Assembly: GCF_040712315.1 (NCBI RefSeq) | Contig: NC_134017.1 | Location: 54,531,136-54,595,135 of the forward strand | DNA: 64,000 nucleotides | Direction: 5' to 3' | Origin: Castanea sativa | Taxonomy: Eukaryota; Streptophyta; Magnoliopsida; Fagales; Fagaceae | Shown here: piece after piece, positions 11,840-23,430 of the stretch | How positions within the stretch are numbered: the stretch's first letter is position 1 | Layout: each line of letters opens with the position of its first letter | Position numbers and translations under genes: made by a program | Notes under the pieces: model-generated | Seen by the model: the letters and a program-made list of their open reading frames with translations, nothing else | The model's database searches: none | What the model was told of the DNA's origin: nothing

Positions 11840-12480
11840 GCCTATTGACTACACAAGATAACACTAAAAACAAAGAAGAAGAAAAAAAGTATTTCTACTC
11901 CAAAAGAGAAGAAAAACACAATAAATGTACCAAGAACATCTTAAAGAAACAAGAAAAAGATCGGCCATCTTTTCTTGAGAGAGTCATGATAAAAGAATTC
12001 ATCCCCCACTTAATTATGGCAAAGATTCCAATCAAGAACTTAGTTGTGAAATTTGGCTTTGAATCCCAAACGACCTCAAACATCCTTCTTAATACTTGTT
12101 AGGATTTACTCCTCTGACCAAACTATCTCAATTCATGAACTATAGCATCTCTTGTAATTAAATATAGTTTACAGTAGACCACAAAGCAATCTCAAGCAAA
12201 TGGAGGTTCTCAGCCTCTCAGGCATATCCCTTTTTTGATTAGTATATTGCTAGTTACTCTTGGTCTCTCAAGAATCAAGATAGCCCTATAATAGTATCCC
12301 CAATTCTTTTGATTAAAGAACACTCAAAGAGTAAGTGATTTATACTTTCAATGCATCTCATACACAAACCACACAAACTATCATCAATATATCCTCTTTG
12401 AATTTAACAAACCTTCTTAAACATAAGCATATACATATACATAACATAAAATATATTTTAAACAAGTGAAACAAATTAAT
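11840..12480 (-). pseudogene. L1-like LINE 3' remnant
   Basis: On the minus strand a decayed zinc-binding RT-tail domain (zf-RVT) can be read: CGLCMRCIESINHLLFECS around 12310-12365. Further on, YIWLQRDAIVHE-like sequence appears across frame changes near 12130-12170. The spacing of Cys/His and the later aromatic block follow plant LINE ORF2. Many stops and shifts are present, and the RT core and endonuclease are missing. Confidence 0.55.
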
Positions 12481-13432
12481 AATTTTTAGATTAATTCCAC
12501 ATGTGCATTTTTTTAATATGCTACGTATATTTTCATTTTTACCAAATTGTACCATAGACAAATAAGTTTAGGTTAAACACTTGAAAAGCATGTGTAAAAC
12601 TATGTAAAGTAATGAGAGTGTAAAATATATTGCTAAAAAAGTTTAAATTTGCAAAAGGTGACTTCTTTAATAGAATATTCTATTTTTAGAAAACATTTGA
12701 TTCAAATTTTATTTTTTCTTAACTATGGAGAACTCTATCCAACTAATGACAAATTCAATTTCCTTATTCTTTAAAAAAATATATATATATCTTATTCTAA
12801 AATATGCAACAAGCATGCCAACATTACTACAGTACAAAAATTCCTTGTATGGTAGTAATGTTGCATATCAACCATCTCGATTTTAAAAATTTTAAGTTTT
12901 ACAAAATTTATTAATCAGGTTTTATTCATTTGTATTAATAACATCGTAACACCATTTGAAAATGCTAGTACCATTCTAGTCGCATATATTGTTTAAGAAC
13001 CCTAATTTCTTGCTGTAAATTACTCAGCAAGCATTTCTAATACGGACTTCGTTGTTCTTCAATTTTACATAACAGCTATAAAAAAAAAATAAAAAAAAGA
13101 ATGATTATTTATTTCTCTTTTGGGCCTATTTGAAATAGATTGAATCATAAGAAATTTAAATGGTTTTAAATTATATTATTGAGGCAATTGTACAATAGGT
13201 TTTGCATATGTCTCCCATTTTCAAGTGAAAATATTCTTTAAAACTTGACGTATTTTTTTGTACCTTATTTTGTACCTAACATTTTTTTATAAATATTATG
13301 CACAAATAAGAATTAGAATAAGAAAATATATAAAAAGAACTTTTAAATCAATAAGTATAAAGAGCTTTTATACAAGCCTTCATTTGCTTGTGTGCCAATT
13401 CCTCAATTGTATTCCTATAAAATATTTAATAT
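12481..13432. other. AT-rich DNA, no gene seen
   Basis: Scattered A/T runs and a short inverted pair around GTAGTAATGTTG and CAACATTACTAC (12817-12867). No coding similarity. Confidence 0.5.
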
Positions 13433-13437
13433 AGAAT

Positions 13438-14188
13438 TGTGGGGAGTAAAAATATCTTAATAGGGATATGGGCCATTGGGCCTTGCTAAGGAAGGCCGAC
13501 CTACTCTTGAGTTTAGGGCTTGTTGATAGTTTAGGTCGGCCCATACGCCGAGGATCCGAGGACCTAGCCGAGGATGTTTTTCCCCTCGGACTGACATCAG
13601 AGAATCTGAGACTTCATGGTAAAGGTTAGGGAATGACACGGTCAAGACCAATGGTTAAGGGGGGTGAACCCCAGAATGTCCCAGAAGCACCGGTGTTGAA
13701 GAAATGTCAAAAATAAAGGCTGCTACCTCCACATTAAAGACCCTGCACCTACCACCCTGGCCGCATTAATGGGGAGGTGACACTTGAACAGTGGAAGGGA
13801 AACTTCTAGTTACTGTTCAAAGGCACTAAGAAAAGAAATATCTAGGTTAAGGGAGGGATTGGGGCAACACGTGTATAAAGTACTAAAAAGAAGGGTATTT
13901 AAAGGGGGATCTGGAACAGAAATAGGGACGGAACGTTTTGTAACCTAAAAAGACAAGAGACTAAGGGTGAGATATAATATAAGAACAGCTCTCGGCTTAC
14001 GTCCGAGGAGGCCCAGTTACAATATTCCTTGTTGTTTTCAATTACTTGCAATCCTTAGTTTGTCATTTAATCCTCATATACTTCCAACCTGGGTTTCAAG
14101 CCCACACTCTACAAATTCTTATTGTTTAAGGCTCATTGGGCCTGAGCCCATAACTGTTCTTGGGTCCAGGTGCAATTGTGCACTTACA
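13438..14188 (+). repeat. Solo gypsy-type LTR with perfect AGAAT duplication
   Basis: The 751-bp segment starts TGTGGGGAGTAAAAATA and ends GTGCACTTACA, and it is flanked on both sides by AGAAT (13433-13437 and 14189-14193). It is markedly more GC-rich than its surroundings. It contains inverted GGGCCATTGGGCC-like words, a TATTTAAAGG TATA-like box near 13895 and a polyadenylation-rich right half. No internal domain is present, so it is a solo LTR left by recombination between two LTRs. Confidence 0.85.
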
Positions 14189-14310
14189 AGAATAATCTAT
14201 CATTTTTCAATACAAATTTAAAAACGGACCATATTTATTATAAGTGTGAAGTGAACATAAAATTCATTATCTTTTTATATGTCTAAAATTTATGTTTAGA
14301 TTTGTCAAGT

Positions 14311-14400
14311 ACCATGTAACTCAATTGACACCTTCTAGCGTTTTCCACAGAAATGACCATGGTTCAAATCCTCCCACCCCTATGGTTGTAACAATTATTT
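14311..14400 (+). mobile_element. tRNA-derived SINE-like fragment
   Basis: TGTAACTCAATTGACACC (14315-14332) resembles a pol III A box and GGTTCAAATCC (14361-14371) a B box, at tRNA-like spacing. The rest does not fold as a tRNA, and CCCACCCCTATGG follows. This layout is usual for plant SINE heads. No tail or target duplication was confirmed. Confidence 0.45.
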
Positions 14401-15340
14401 TAAAAAACTATGTTTACATTTAAGTATAAGTTTATGTTTAGAAAAATAAAAAGGTTGGGTTATGTAATGTAAGATAGATCTTTTTAAACCAATGTCTTAT
14501 ATTCTTATAATATATATATATGTGACTAAAATAATTAATATCATATCTTCAATTTGATAATCAAATCCAAGAAATCTCTTTCTAGAAAATTCCTTTCTCC
14601 GCATTCTCTAAAATGGCGATGATTAAAAGAGTACACTTAATTATTTCTTTGTTTTTATTTCTTTTTTTTTTTTATAGAAAGTTCTATACTTTTTGAGAAA
14701 GAACCCATTTGATGTGTTCAAGATGAATATTGAGTGTTGATTTTCTACCCAAATTTTAAAAGTTTTATTAGTGTAAAACATTGGGTTAGGTTTTTGGACA
14801 TTTTTTTCTATTATCTTTTATATTTTTTTAGGATATGGTTTTTTTTCTTCAAGTCAAGAACTCGGACTATGGATCTTCGATGAACCAAAAGAACTGAAGA
14901 AGTATGGTGTTAATTATCAATTGGATGAAGTGAATGTAGAATTTAGATGTGGCTAGAGAGAGAGAGATGAATAATATTCAAATCAACATGGGACATAAAT
15001 GGTTTGGCTAGAGTCGTCATTTTTTTTTTCATGAGGAGTACGAAAGTATTAATTTTTTTTCTCTAGCACTTTCGTTTTATTAAACTGAATACCCATCTTC
15101 CAATCTCTGTCATTTGGGATTAAATTTTTGTTATTGGTTTTTCCACTACTTCATATATATTTGTTGTGTTCAAAATCTGTAACTTAATCAAATCTTGCAT
15201 TGGTACCTTGGTCCTTGTATCAAATTATATATACCAAATATTGTAATTCTTCAATAATCTATATATCCTTGATAACATTACCAGTTTTTTTTTTTTTATG
15301 GCATTACCAAAATCAATGTAATGTAATAACACATTATTAA
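14401..15340. other. AT-rich DNA, no gene seen
   Basis: Poly-T tracts, a short GA run (14954-14968) and no recognisable protein or repeat boundary. Confidence 0.5.
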
Positions 15341-15349
15341 TTATTTCTA

Positions 15350-15715
15350 GACTAAAATGCAAAACACACCATCTAAGTTCTTGAGAGTTCATTTTAGTTC
15401 TCTAACTTTACTTTCGTTTATTTTTGTCTTTTGTGTTTCAAATTTATTTAATTATGGTATCTCTGTCAACTTTTGTTAAATTTTTTTTATAAAAAAAATT
15501 GTGGAAACTATTTTTCAATCATTAATTGGATTTTTTTTAATTTGAAAAATATGAAGAAAAAAACTGAACAACTAACTGCAACATATAACAAAAGTTGATG
15601 GAAAAGACTTGATTGAATAAATTTAAAATTTAGAGAACTGAACTTAACAAATATAGAGTTAGAAAACTTAAATGAATTATGATAAAATATAGAGGATAAG
15701 TTTTGCATTTTAGCC
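15350..15715. mobile_element. MULE-derived MITE, 366 bp
   Basis: Left end GACTAAAATGCAAAAC and the reverse complement of the right end, GGCTAAAATGCAAAAC, form terminal inverted repeats. The flanks TTATTTCTA and CTATTTCTC agree at 7 of 9 bases, and a 9-bp duplication is the Mutator hallmark. The inner arms (CTCTAACTTTACTTTCG and its complement) show the same family as the large element at 24043-26158. No protein is encoded. Confidence 0.65.
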
Positions 15716-16076
15716 CTATTTCTCTTATCAATGATTGCTTTAATAAGTTATCTCAAGGGTATAAACTAAGCTGCTTTGATAACAGGATATTAAAGTATTT
15801 CTATTATATCTTAGAGAAAGCTTCCATGAGATTGCTTTGTTTATGCTATTTTCATCTTAGTTTTTTGCTTCACCATTACAAATTTAGTGAATAATTCATT
15901 GGGCTCTGTTTTATTTGTTAGTGGGAGTGAGCCTTGATGCTACTTAAAAATATTCCAACTATTGATACTCACCAATTTTTAAGGTATATTGTGAGTGTTC
16001 CCTCAAAAAAAAAGGTATATTATGAGTGTATGTCCAATTATTGAAAGGCAAAGAATATGCATTTTTTTGCCAATGA

Positions 16077-16160
16077 ACTTAATGGTCTAATGTCACCTCC
16101 CTAGAAGTAGGCAGTCTTAAGTTCGAGACCTGGGAGCAGGGGTGGGGGTAGATTTAAGAT
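16077..16160 (+). mobile_element. tRNA-derived SINE-like fragment
   Basis: AATGGTCTAATGTCACC has an A-box look and AGTTCGAGACC (16120-16130) is a near-consensus pol III B box. GGGAGCAGGGGTGGGGG follows. It does not form a tRNA cloverleaf. It parallels the fragment at 14311. Confidence 0.4.
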
Positions 16161-16470
16161 ATTTCTAACCATGGTAAAAAATAATTTAAAAGTAATATAC
16201 ATTTTTTTTTATGCATTTTACTATTATTATTGGCTCGATTACCTTTTATCCATTTTTGATAAATAAGTATATGAATACGGGGAAACTTTCAGGGCCCAAC
16301 TATAGTAGATAATGATATGTTGCTCAAATGAAGATGTAGCATTTAATTGAAGTGGCTCAATGTACACTTGCATAGTCCTCCTAGATTTTTTTTTGGTTCG
16401 TATGTAGTCAATAATGTGATTTCTTTCAACAACAAAAAATGTAGAGCATAATGTGATTTCTTTCAACAAC

Positions 16471-16473
<3 letters not shown>

Positions 16474-16540
<67 letters not shown>
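16474..16540. repeat. TA microsatellite
   Basis: About 33 uninterrupted TA units. The adjacent sentence-like repeat TAATGTGATTTCTTTCAACAACAA occurs twice just before it (16412-16473). Confidence 0.9.
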
Positions 16541-16542
<2 letters not shown>

Positions 16543-17555
16543 GATATTTGTATTAGGGTAGCTCAGTTGGGATTGCAGGTGCTGATTTTCTTATTGATTA
16601 CTTTGAGGACTCTCCTCAATGTGGGTGTGGATTGAATTGCAATGATGGGATGCAGGTAAAGGAGGTTAGAAGTAGACAAACCCATTCGTCTCTTCTTATT
16701 AAAATATTTGAGGAAGAGATTGTTGTATTGGAAAAATTTTAAGTTATTTATTAATATGTACATATCTAAATATTTTTTTTTTTTCTATTATTTGAAAGTT
16801 GAGCTGGCTCCAAAATAAGATGAAAACTATAATTTAAAATTTTCTTATAAAGAAATTTCCAAAATTTTATACATAAGATCCTTAAAAATGAGAAAGATGC
16901 AAATATTGTAAAGTAATATATTATAGTTATTATAACATGCTCTTACAATTGGTTTAATAGTATTAAAAAAATTCTTTTCAAAAAAAATATATATATATAT
17001 AGTATTAAAAAAATTGGAAAACAAAATAAATATACCATTTTGCTTACATATTCAATCTTCGTACAATACTTTTCAAGAATCTATTTCTTCTCTTAGGTTC
17101 ATCCCTTTTCTCGACTTCTTCAAACTACTTAATTTTTCACCAAATTTGTATAAGTATAACACCAAATTATACCAATTGATCTAAAAGATGACAATGTAAA
17201 GTGAAACTCTTTGGTAACACGTTAAATGCCCTTCTTTGTCCACAAAATTCAGTATTTTATTATATTTCGCTGTTCAAATACAATTTCGCACATTTTATTA
17301 GGAAAAGAACAAAAAAAAAAAAGAGCCTAGTTATTATCATCAATTGCCCACCTAATCCAAAGGAAGAATAGCAACAAATTTGTCCACTCCAACCATGCGC
17401 AAAATTGGATAGAGTGGAGTTCCTGCAAATAATTCAAGCATAACAAGGTGTTATATGTTCTAAAAAAATTTAAGCATAACCAAATCGTTTTAGCGGCATC
17501 GTGGCAAAGATTTCATGAGCTCAAGTTTTAATTTTTCTTGATTTCTTAATTTTTC
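16541..17555. other. AT-rich DNA, no gene seen
   Basis: Mostly A/T-rich. Around 17380-17550 base composition becomes more balanced and could be the upstream part of the exon-like stretch that follows. Confidence 0.45.
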
Positions 17556-17560
17556 CCAAA

Positions 17561-17650
17561 ATGGATTTCAAGATTTCTCTTAGAACTGGGAAGCATTCAA
17601 TCGTTAGCTCCGCCGTGCAAGCTGCTAGAGTCGCTGTCGGATCCTACTTT
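17561..17650 (+). CDS. Possible first exon, unknown protein
   Basis: From the ATG at 17561 an uninterrupted frame begins MDFKISLRTGKHSIVSS and runs about 34 codons to a possible donor CTCAAG|GTTTAT near 17660, after which it becomes AT-rich. Codon composition is gene-like up to that point and intron-like after. I do not recognise the protein. The words CCCAAAATGGATTTCAAGA recur at 17703-17721, so a small local duplication has happened. It may be a pseudogene fragment, because no following exon could be joined in phase with confidence. Confidence 0.25.
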
Positions 17651-17759
17651 TCGCGATCTCAAGGTTTATTTCTCTTGATTTGTTTTTCTTTTCTTTTTTT
17701 TCCCAAAATGGATTTCAAGATACTGATTTTTCATGTAATTTTGAAATTTTGCTTTTAAC

Positions 17760-18555
17760 CCTTGTCATTTAGATTTATGTATCTACTTTGTTGCGTGATG
17801 AGAGAAGTAGATAGATCTTCATAAAGTTGTACTAGTTTAATGGACATAGCTTCGTACTGAAAAATGCTATTTTGGTTCTTCAACTTCATTATTTGAGTTC
17901 TTCCAATCTTTTCATTTGTTATGTGTGTATTGTTGTTGATCTATTGCAATTTTGAGTTCTGTGAAGCATATATTAGTATGGAACAAGAGACAAACTATGG
18001 ATGGTAAAATCTTACTTTTTAAACAAAGATAGATTGAACATTTGCCTGAATTAGTGTTCTTTGAAACAATGAACCCATTCACACGTATAAATGTCACACC
18101 CATAGTGCGAGAATTTTAATATCAATCAAAAGAGAGGCTAGTAAATTAAGAAGCCAAATTTCTTACATTGTTGAGATGACAATGAGCATGCCTCTTACCA
18201 AACTTGTCTAGCTAGTTGAGCATTGTGAGTCTGTTATATATGGAGCTTAGATTAATTAAAAGTATTTAGGACATGGACTCAAGACAGTTAGCCACAATTG
18301 GCCTTAGGTTTATTGATTAATTGGAGCTGTTGTTTAGGATCCAAAGTTCAAGAATTGGCCATATAATCTTACTTTTTGTCAAGGACCTTACCAAACTCAT
18401 TGAAAAGCTGTACTAGCTTTTTTAGCATGTGCAATGATCTCTTTGTAAAATATAACATCATGTTTATTGCGGGTAAAGAAAATGCAATAGATATGTTGAT
18501 AACTGACAGAGTATTTTCCCCCTTTGAATCTTGTTCATTAGATTGGCTAGTGAGT
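17760..18555. other. AT-rich DNA, no gene recognised
   Basis: No convincing exons. It abuts the gypsy LTR that begins at 18556. Confidence 0.45.
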
Positions 18556-18983
18556 TGTAGCAAAGGGTGCAATAGACTTTTGTTATTTATTAGTTTTGGT
18601 ATTTAATTTGTAATTTTTGGAATTTTAGGTGTAGGGTTATTATTTCCTTGTTTATAGGTGATTTTATTACTTTTTAAGTCAAATTTGGTTCCTATTATGG
18701 TTAGGTATTAATTAGTATTTATTTTAGAATAAATTTTTTTGTCTTTCAGGTTTTATGGAGCCCTTAAATAAGCCTCCAAGTTTGTAAACTTTTTTTTAAT
18801 ATTATTGATTTTAATAAAAATACAAACTTTTTTCTATTGTTTTTCTGGTGTTCCAAAACCCTTTCTCCTTGTGAATTCAAGGAACCCTCGTGGATTCGAG
18901 GTTATTATTCAGAAACAAATGTATTTTGTTTCTTGCTTTCTTGAAGTAGCGTGTTCTGCTTCTTGTCGCTTATGCATCCCGCA
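18556..18983 (+). repeat. Ty3-gypsy 5' LTR (plus strand)
   Basis: Starts TGTAGCAAAGG and ends CGCA before a primer site TGGTATCAAAGC (18989-19000). Its first 200 bp are repeated in inverted orientation at 19628-19853, which fixes it as an LTR. A gypsy gag follows immediately. Confidence 0.75.
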
Positions 18984-19020
18984 TAAGTTGGTATCAAAGC
19001 CTTGTCCTTATTCTAGTTTG

Positions 19021-19600
19021 ATGGCTGCTAAATGTGACGGTAGCATTTTTAGTAACCCAAAGGTTAAAGCAGAAGTTCTTGGAATTCGTTCAACTTCAAC
19101 ATGATGTCCAACAAGTCTTACGCGAACTACAGCTAGCTGTCACTACCCCTCTTGCTAGGAAATCCTCTTAGATCAACACCAATAGACACACTCCTAAATA
19201 TAAGAAAATTCCATTCTTTAATGGAGAGATCCGTAAATTGGGTTTCATTGATTGGCTTCTTGATTTCAAAGAGCATTTTGATTATGGGGAATTTTTTATG
19301 AAGAAAGAGTACGACTTGCATTCAATAAATTGGATGGTGAAGCAGAGGAATGGTGAGAAAACACAAATTGATAAAAAGCGTTGAGGTAAGCATCCAATTT
19401 GCTCTTGGCAAATAATGGAAAATGTGTTGTTTGATTTATGATTTCCTCATGATTATTATGATATACTAGATTATACAAGTGTTAATTATAAATTTGTATA
19501 TTTATATGATTCAAGAAAAGAAAAATTTTTAAGGGTCGACAAGATGAAGCCAATTTCTAAAGAAAATATTGAAGATATTGAAGAAAATAAAGTTTTATTA
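19021..19600 (+). pseudogene. Ty3-gypsy gag fragment
   Basis: After the primer site, MAAKCDGSIF opens a leader that soon hits stops. Across frame changes a retrotrans_gag core is legible: KIPFFNGEIRKLGFIDWL (about 19197-19260), FKEHFDYGEF, then RVRLAFNKLDGEAEEW (about 19308-19355). Later WFPHDYYDILDYTSV (about 19440-19485) and a KENIEDIEE-type acidic stretch appear. Several stops and shifts disable it, and pol is missing. Sequence ends against the inverted gypsy fragment near 19628. Confidence 0.7.
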
Positions 19601-19627
19601 TCACAAGTTGAAAAAATAATCACAAGT

Positions 19628-19853
19628 TGAAGACTTATATGAGGGCTCCATAAAACTTGACAAACAAGAAAATTTATTCTAAAATAAATCCTAATTAATG
19701 CCTAACCATAATAGGAACCAAATTTGACCTAAAAAACATTAAAAGCACCTAAAAACAAGGAAATAATAACCCTAAACCTTAAACTCCAAAAATTACAAAT
19801 TAAATACCAAAATTAAGAAATAACAAAAGTCTAATTGTAAATTCTATTCTACA
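19628..19853 (-). repeat. Ty3-gypsy 3' LTR fragment (minus strand)
   Basis: The reverse complement matches 18560-18770 closely, starting TGTAGAATAGAATTTAC and reaching GTTTTATGGAGCCCT. It is preceded on its own strand by a purine-rich stretch and the end of a gypsy pol, so it is a 3' LTR, cut at its inner end. Confidence 0.75.
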
Positions 19854-20200
19854 TTAGAGTCTTAGACCCTTTCACTTGGAAAAAAAAAAAAACCCTCGTC
19901 TTCAAGTAAATAGTTGAGATTTGAAATCTTCCATGCCAAGCAAACAAATACTTGGAATACTTGAGTCCCTTGGTCTTCTTGCCAAACTTGCAATTCATCA
20001 ATTGAGGAAACAATTTAATTTGAGATTCTCTTTTATTAACCTTCACCAAATGAGAGTTGATGATTGAATTAAATCTTTCAACCTCAACAAAATCAATAAA
20101 CTTTGGTGTATCACTTACCACAAGTGTCGGACTTGCAATCACCTAATTTGGGTTCATCAAGATCTTGGACGATGTTCTCTACAATTTCTACCTCACAATG
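19854..20200 (-). pseudogene. Ty3-gypsy pol 3' end fragment
   Basis: Read on the minus strand, the frame from about 20142 ends in YLKTRVFFFFQVKGSKTLM just before the LTR at 19853. This C-terminal tail (basic, ending next to the LTR) fits the end of a plant gypsy polyprotein. No catalytic domain remains. It is oriented against the fragment at 18556-19600. Confidence 0.45.
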
Positions 20201-21187
20201 ACAAGGGAAACTTTAGCCCTCAACAGAAGGAAAAATGCCCCTTTGTCTGTCTATACAGTAGTTTGTATCTTTCATTTTTGTTGTGTTTAACACTATTAAC
20301 TGTAAAGCATATTTAGTTGCTGTTTTGAAATTTTCTTCCTTCAGAGGACTTGGTATTCTTGATAATAATCGGCACTTTTTGGCAATAGGGTTACTGCAAT
20401 GAAAAATCTGATTGTAATTTCATTTTCCTATTACAATATTATTTTCTTCATATCCCCGAATCAATCTTTTTCATTTGGAATAGCACTGGCGTCCACACTA
20501 GAGCACTCACATAAGTGGGCATATAATACTGTATACGCCCACTATAATAATGTATATTTACTCAAAAACTACTCATTCGGTTTATTTTTAAAACTGTATG
20601 TTTACATTTTTGTTATAGTAATGGTGTGAATATACTCTATTACCATAACTCTATATTTGAATATTTTATTAATTTCTTCAATTTTTAATTATTTTCTCAT
20701 TATTTCACCTCTCTCCCTTTCTTCTTTGCTTCACTATTGGTGCCAAATTAGCCGTATAATGCAAGGTCTTATTAACAGATGCCCTTAGGATATTAGTTAA
20801 TAGGTCATTTTATGAAAGTTTTGATTACTACTTTCAAGAGAAATATAAAAATGTATCAAAAAAATTAGTTGTTTTTTCCCATAAAAAGTTTCTAAAAATA
20901 TTTCTTAAGCCAATGCCTTCAAGGTATCTGTTAACTTTTTCCTAAAACAAAGTTTTTGGATAAATTAATCATGTCCTACACATTTTTGGAGAATCACATG
21001 GTTAGGCATCAAAGTTAGCCATGAGGCCCGTATGAGTATTTCACTATTTTGTCATGGAAATCGTACCTATCTTTGCTACACAAAGCAACTTTCAAGATTA
21101 ATGAAAGTTTTCCTCTTAGGCAAATTTCGTTTTGGTCAATTTTAGAACATTTGAGTTATTGAACTTCTTTGGTTAAAGCGGCTATAA
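20201..21187. other. Intergenic DNA, possible decayed MITE
   Basis: TAGAGCACTCACATAAGTGGGC at 20499 and AACAGATGCCCTTA at about 20776 look like degenerate ends of a PIF-type MITE, but the pairing is weak. The last 200 bp before 21188 are the presumed promoter of the F-box gene. No clear TATA box could be fixed. Confidence 0.35.
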
Positions 21188-21790
21188 ATGGCTATTATCA
21201 AGGCAACAAGGAGAACAAAATACAAGAGAAATTTTCATTCTTCGTCCATTAAATCTCTTCAAAATAAATTGTTGATGGAAGTTCTTGGTCATGTTGCCTC
21301 AACTTCGTTTACTGACCTATTTAATGTCAAGTTGAGTTGCAAATACTTTCTTGAAGTAGCAAAGGATGATTATATATTTCAACGCATATCACTTGAGAAA
21401 TTTCCAATAGTTCCTCTTTGTATAAGTAATGAAGCATCATCTTTTTTAAAACGTTGCGAGGAGTTTGGAAACCCTGAGTCCTTATTTAGACAAAGGGTGA
21501 TTGATTATTTTAGTTTGATGATGATAGAATCAGAACTTGTGTACTTGAAAAGAGCAGCAGAGAAAGGTCATTCAGAAGCAACATACGTATATGAGATTAT
21601 CTTGCTATGTTCTGAAGATCAATTAAAGCAAGAGGGCTTAAAGATTTTATCTTCTTTGAAAATGACTAAATCAAGTGGCTTGAAAGAATGTCGAAAGAGA
21701 ATGAGGACTGTTATGCGTGATATGTGGATAAGGAATTCTATTGTTAGACAACAAGTATTGTGTTCCCGTAAGAACCATGCCAAGTTCTAA
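21188..21790 (+). CDS. F-box protein, At1g67623-like
   Basis: A 200-residue single-exon protein. An F-box-like segment (about residues 21-62, LLMEVLGHVAST, LFNVKLSCKYF) would bind SKP1 in SCF ubiquitin ligases. Residues 105-165 hold helices with a Sel1-like AAEKGHSEATYVYE stretch, the usual arrangement in the plant At1g67623/At2g35280 group. The start is the first ATG of the frame. In this group the protein normally ends with an acidic linker and a Cys cluster. Here that tail (GWESSDNELDEDD, then CEACSCNCEITWF) is legible at 21802-21905 but in another frame, after the TAA at 21788. So a small indel near 21760-21800 has truncated it. It may still be expressed in shortened form. Confidence 0.7.
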   Translation: MAIIKATRRTKYKRNFHSSSIKSLQNKLLMEVLGHVASTSFTDLFNVKLSCKYFLEVAKDDYIFQRISLEKFPIVPLCISNEASSFLKRCEEFGNPESLFRQRVIDYFSLMMIESELVYLKRAAEKGHSEATYVYEIILLCSEDQLKQEGLKILSSLKMTKSSGLKECRKRMRTVMRDMWIRNSIVRQQVLCSRKNHAKF

Positions 21791-22127
21791 AAAAGAAGAG
21801 AGGATGGGAATCAAGTGACAACGAGCTAGATGAAGATGACAATACTCTCTGTGAAGCTTGTAGCTGCAATTGTGAAATTACTTGGTTTTCTAATATGCTA
21901 GGTTGAAGAGTATATTAACCATCAGAAATTGTACTAAAAAAAACACTATTGTTAGAAATTGTAATTTTGTATAAGAGAGTTTTCATCAAAAAAAGAAAAA
22001 GAAGAAGAAGATAAGAGTGTAGTCCAGATCATTTTTTCTTCACATATTTCCCACATTTTTAACATGTGCCTTTTTAATTAGTTAGAAACTTAGAATTAGT
22101 TGGTTTGTATAATTTCAATTACAGCTT
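21791..22127 (+). other. Out-of-frame tail and 3' flank of the F-box gene
   Basis: Bases 21791-21905 encode the expected acidic and Cys-rich C-terminus in a frame shifted relative to the ORF, ending at TGA near 21903. The remainder is A/T-rich 3' flank. Confidence 0.6.
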
Positions 22128-22236
22128 TCTCAAGCTGCGGCAAGTGAGCTCACTTATGGACTGAACAAGCACAGTTACAGGTCTCATAAAGAGCACCTAG
22201 TTATAGGGTTAAAGCAAAGTGTATCATGAAAATAAT
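22128..22236 (+). CDS. Possible isolated exon, unknown protein
   Basis: After a good acceptor (TTTCAATTACAG, ending near 22122) an open stretch reads LSQAAASELTYGLNKHSY and on to KEHLVIGL before a stop. Composition is less AT-rich than the flanks. I do not recognise it. It lies on the same strand as the exon-like stretch at 17561, but the phases do not join directly, so a common gene is speculative. Confidence 0.25.
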
Positions 22237-22239
22237 CTT

Positions 22240-23320
22240 AACCCCACCTTCAAGTGGAAGTACACATTTCAATTTTCTCCAAGCATGGATTTTAATCAAG
22301 TTTCACCTAGTACGACTGTTCCTCATCATCTGGCAAAATGTTTTTCCAAGGAGAATATGACATTTATTTTTCTTCAGAACTTATAGTTGTGGCAGGCAGA
22401 TCAGATGGGGCAGGTATTGTACTTAACTCCCAAGTACTCTCTGGTCCTTCTGAAGTATCTTAATGCAATTATATTGGTTCAGAAAAAAGGAAATTGTATT
22501 AAACTTTGTCAAATGCATTTTAAGTGATCTGACTCAAATGACTGAGAACTCAACAGACAACAATGTACTTCATCATTGATGGTAAATCTTCATCACTCCA
22601 CTCGGTGTAAGACTAAAATGACATACTAATTCCCATCAAGCAGAAATAATAGAACTTAATCTAACCCCACGGCAAAAATGAATTAAACAAGCAACTTTAA
22701 AATATTTTTCCCATTGTCCACAAAATGTTTTGAGAACACATAATGAAACCTATTCATGTGCCATGGCAGCGCACAAACAATCTAAAAGTAAATACATTCA
22801 AAAACAGAACAAATTGATGCCTTCTCGAAACAGCAACACAACACTCAATGAGCGGATAAGAGAGAGTCTATGAGAGATAATTAGGAAATGTCAAAATCGA
22901 CTACCATATCCCCGAAATTTCAACATAAAGCTCAAGAATGTTGCCCAAATCTAAACCCATCTCAAACTTCAATTTTTGAATTCCACTACATAAAGTCTCG
23001 CTGAACACATAAGAAACATTTGATAACACAAAGTTGTTTTGGTCTGCTAACTTATGAGAATCTAACATTACAATCCAACAATCAAAGTAGACAGAATCCT
23101 GGATTTTCAGAACATCATAAAATTAAAAAATCATTCACATTGTTTTTCCCAGAACGAACCGCCAGAACAAGGAAAAAAAAATGTATAATAATCTGTGATC
23201 TGATCCAAAACAACAACAACAAAGAACAAAAGTCACAAATTCATGTCAATAACAAATCCGAACTCACAAAATCTTTTCATTTCATTTTCACCATTAACAC
23301 AAACAACAACTAAAAACCCC

Positions 23321-23334
<14 letters not shown>
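22240..23334. other. Non-coding, probably 3' region of the minus-strand gene
   Basis: No protein signal on either strand. The part nearest 23430 is likely 3'UTR of the 86-residue protein gene. Confidence 0.4.

Positions 23335-23374
<40 letters not shown>
23335..23374. repeat. AT microsatellite in probable 3'UTR
   Basis: Twenty AT units preceded by a 15-base A-run, 57 bp beyond the stop codon of the minus-strand gene. Confidence 0.9.
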
Positions 23375-23377
<3 letters not shown>

Positions 23378-23430
23378 GAGGAATATTGTAATACCAGGGG
23401 AGAAGAGGGGCAGTGAGTGAGAGTGAGAAT

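Noticed and set aside
16555..16590. GGGTAGCTCAGTTGG looks like the start of a tRNA gene
   Set aside because: No acceptor-stem partner, anticodon arm or T-loop follows at the right distance. It is at best a tRNA-derived scrap.
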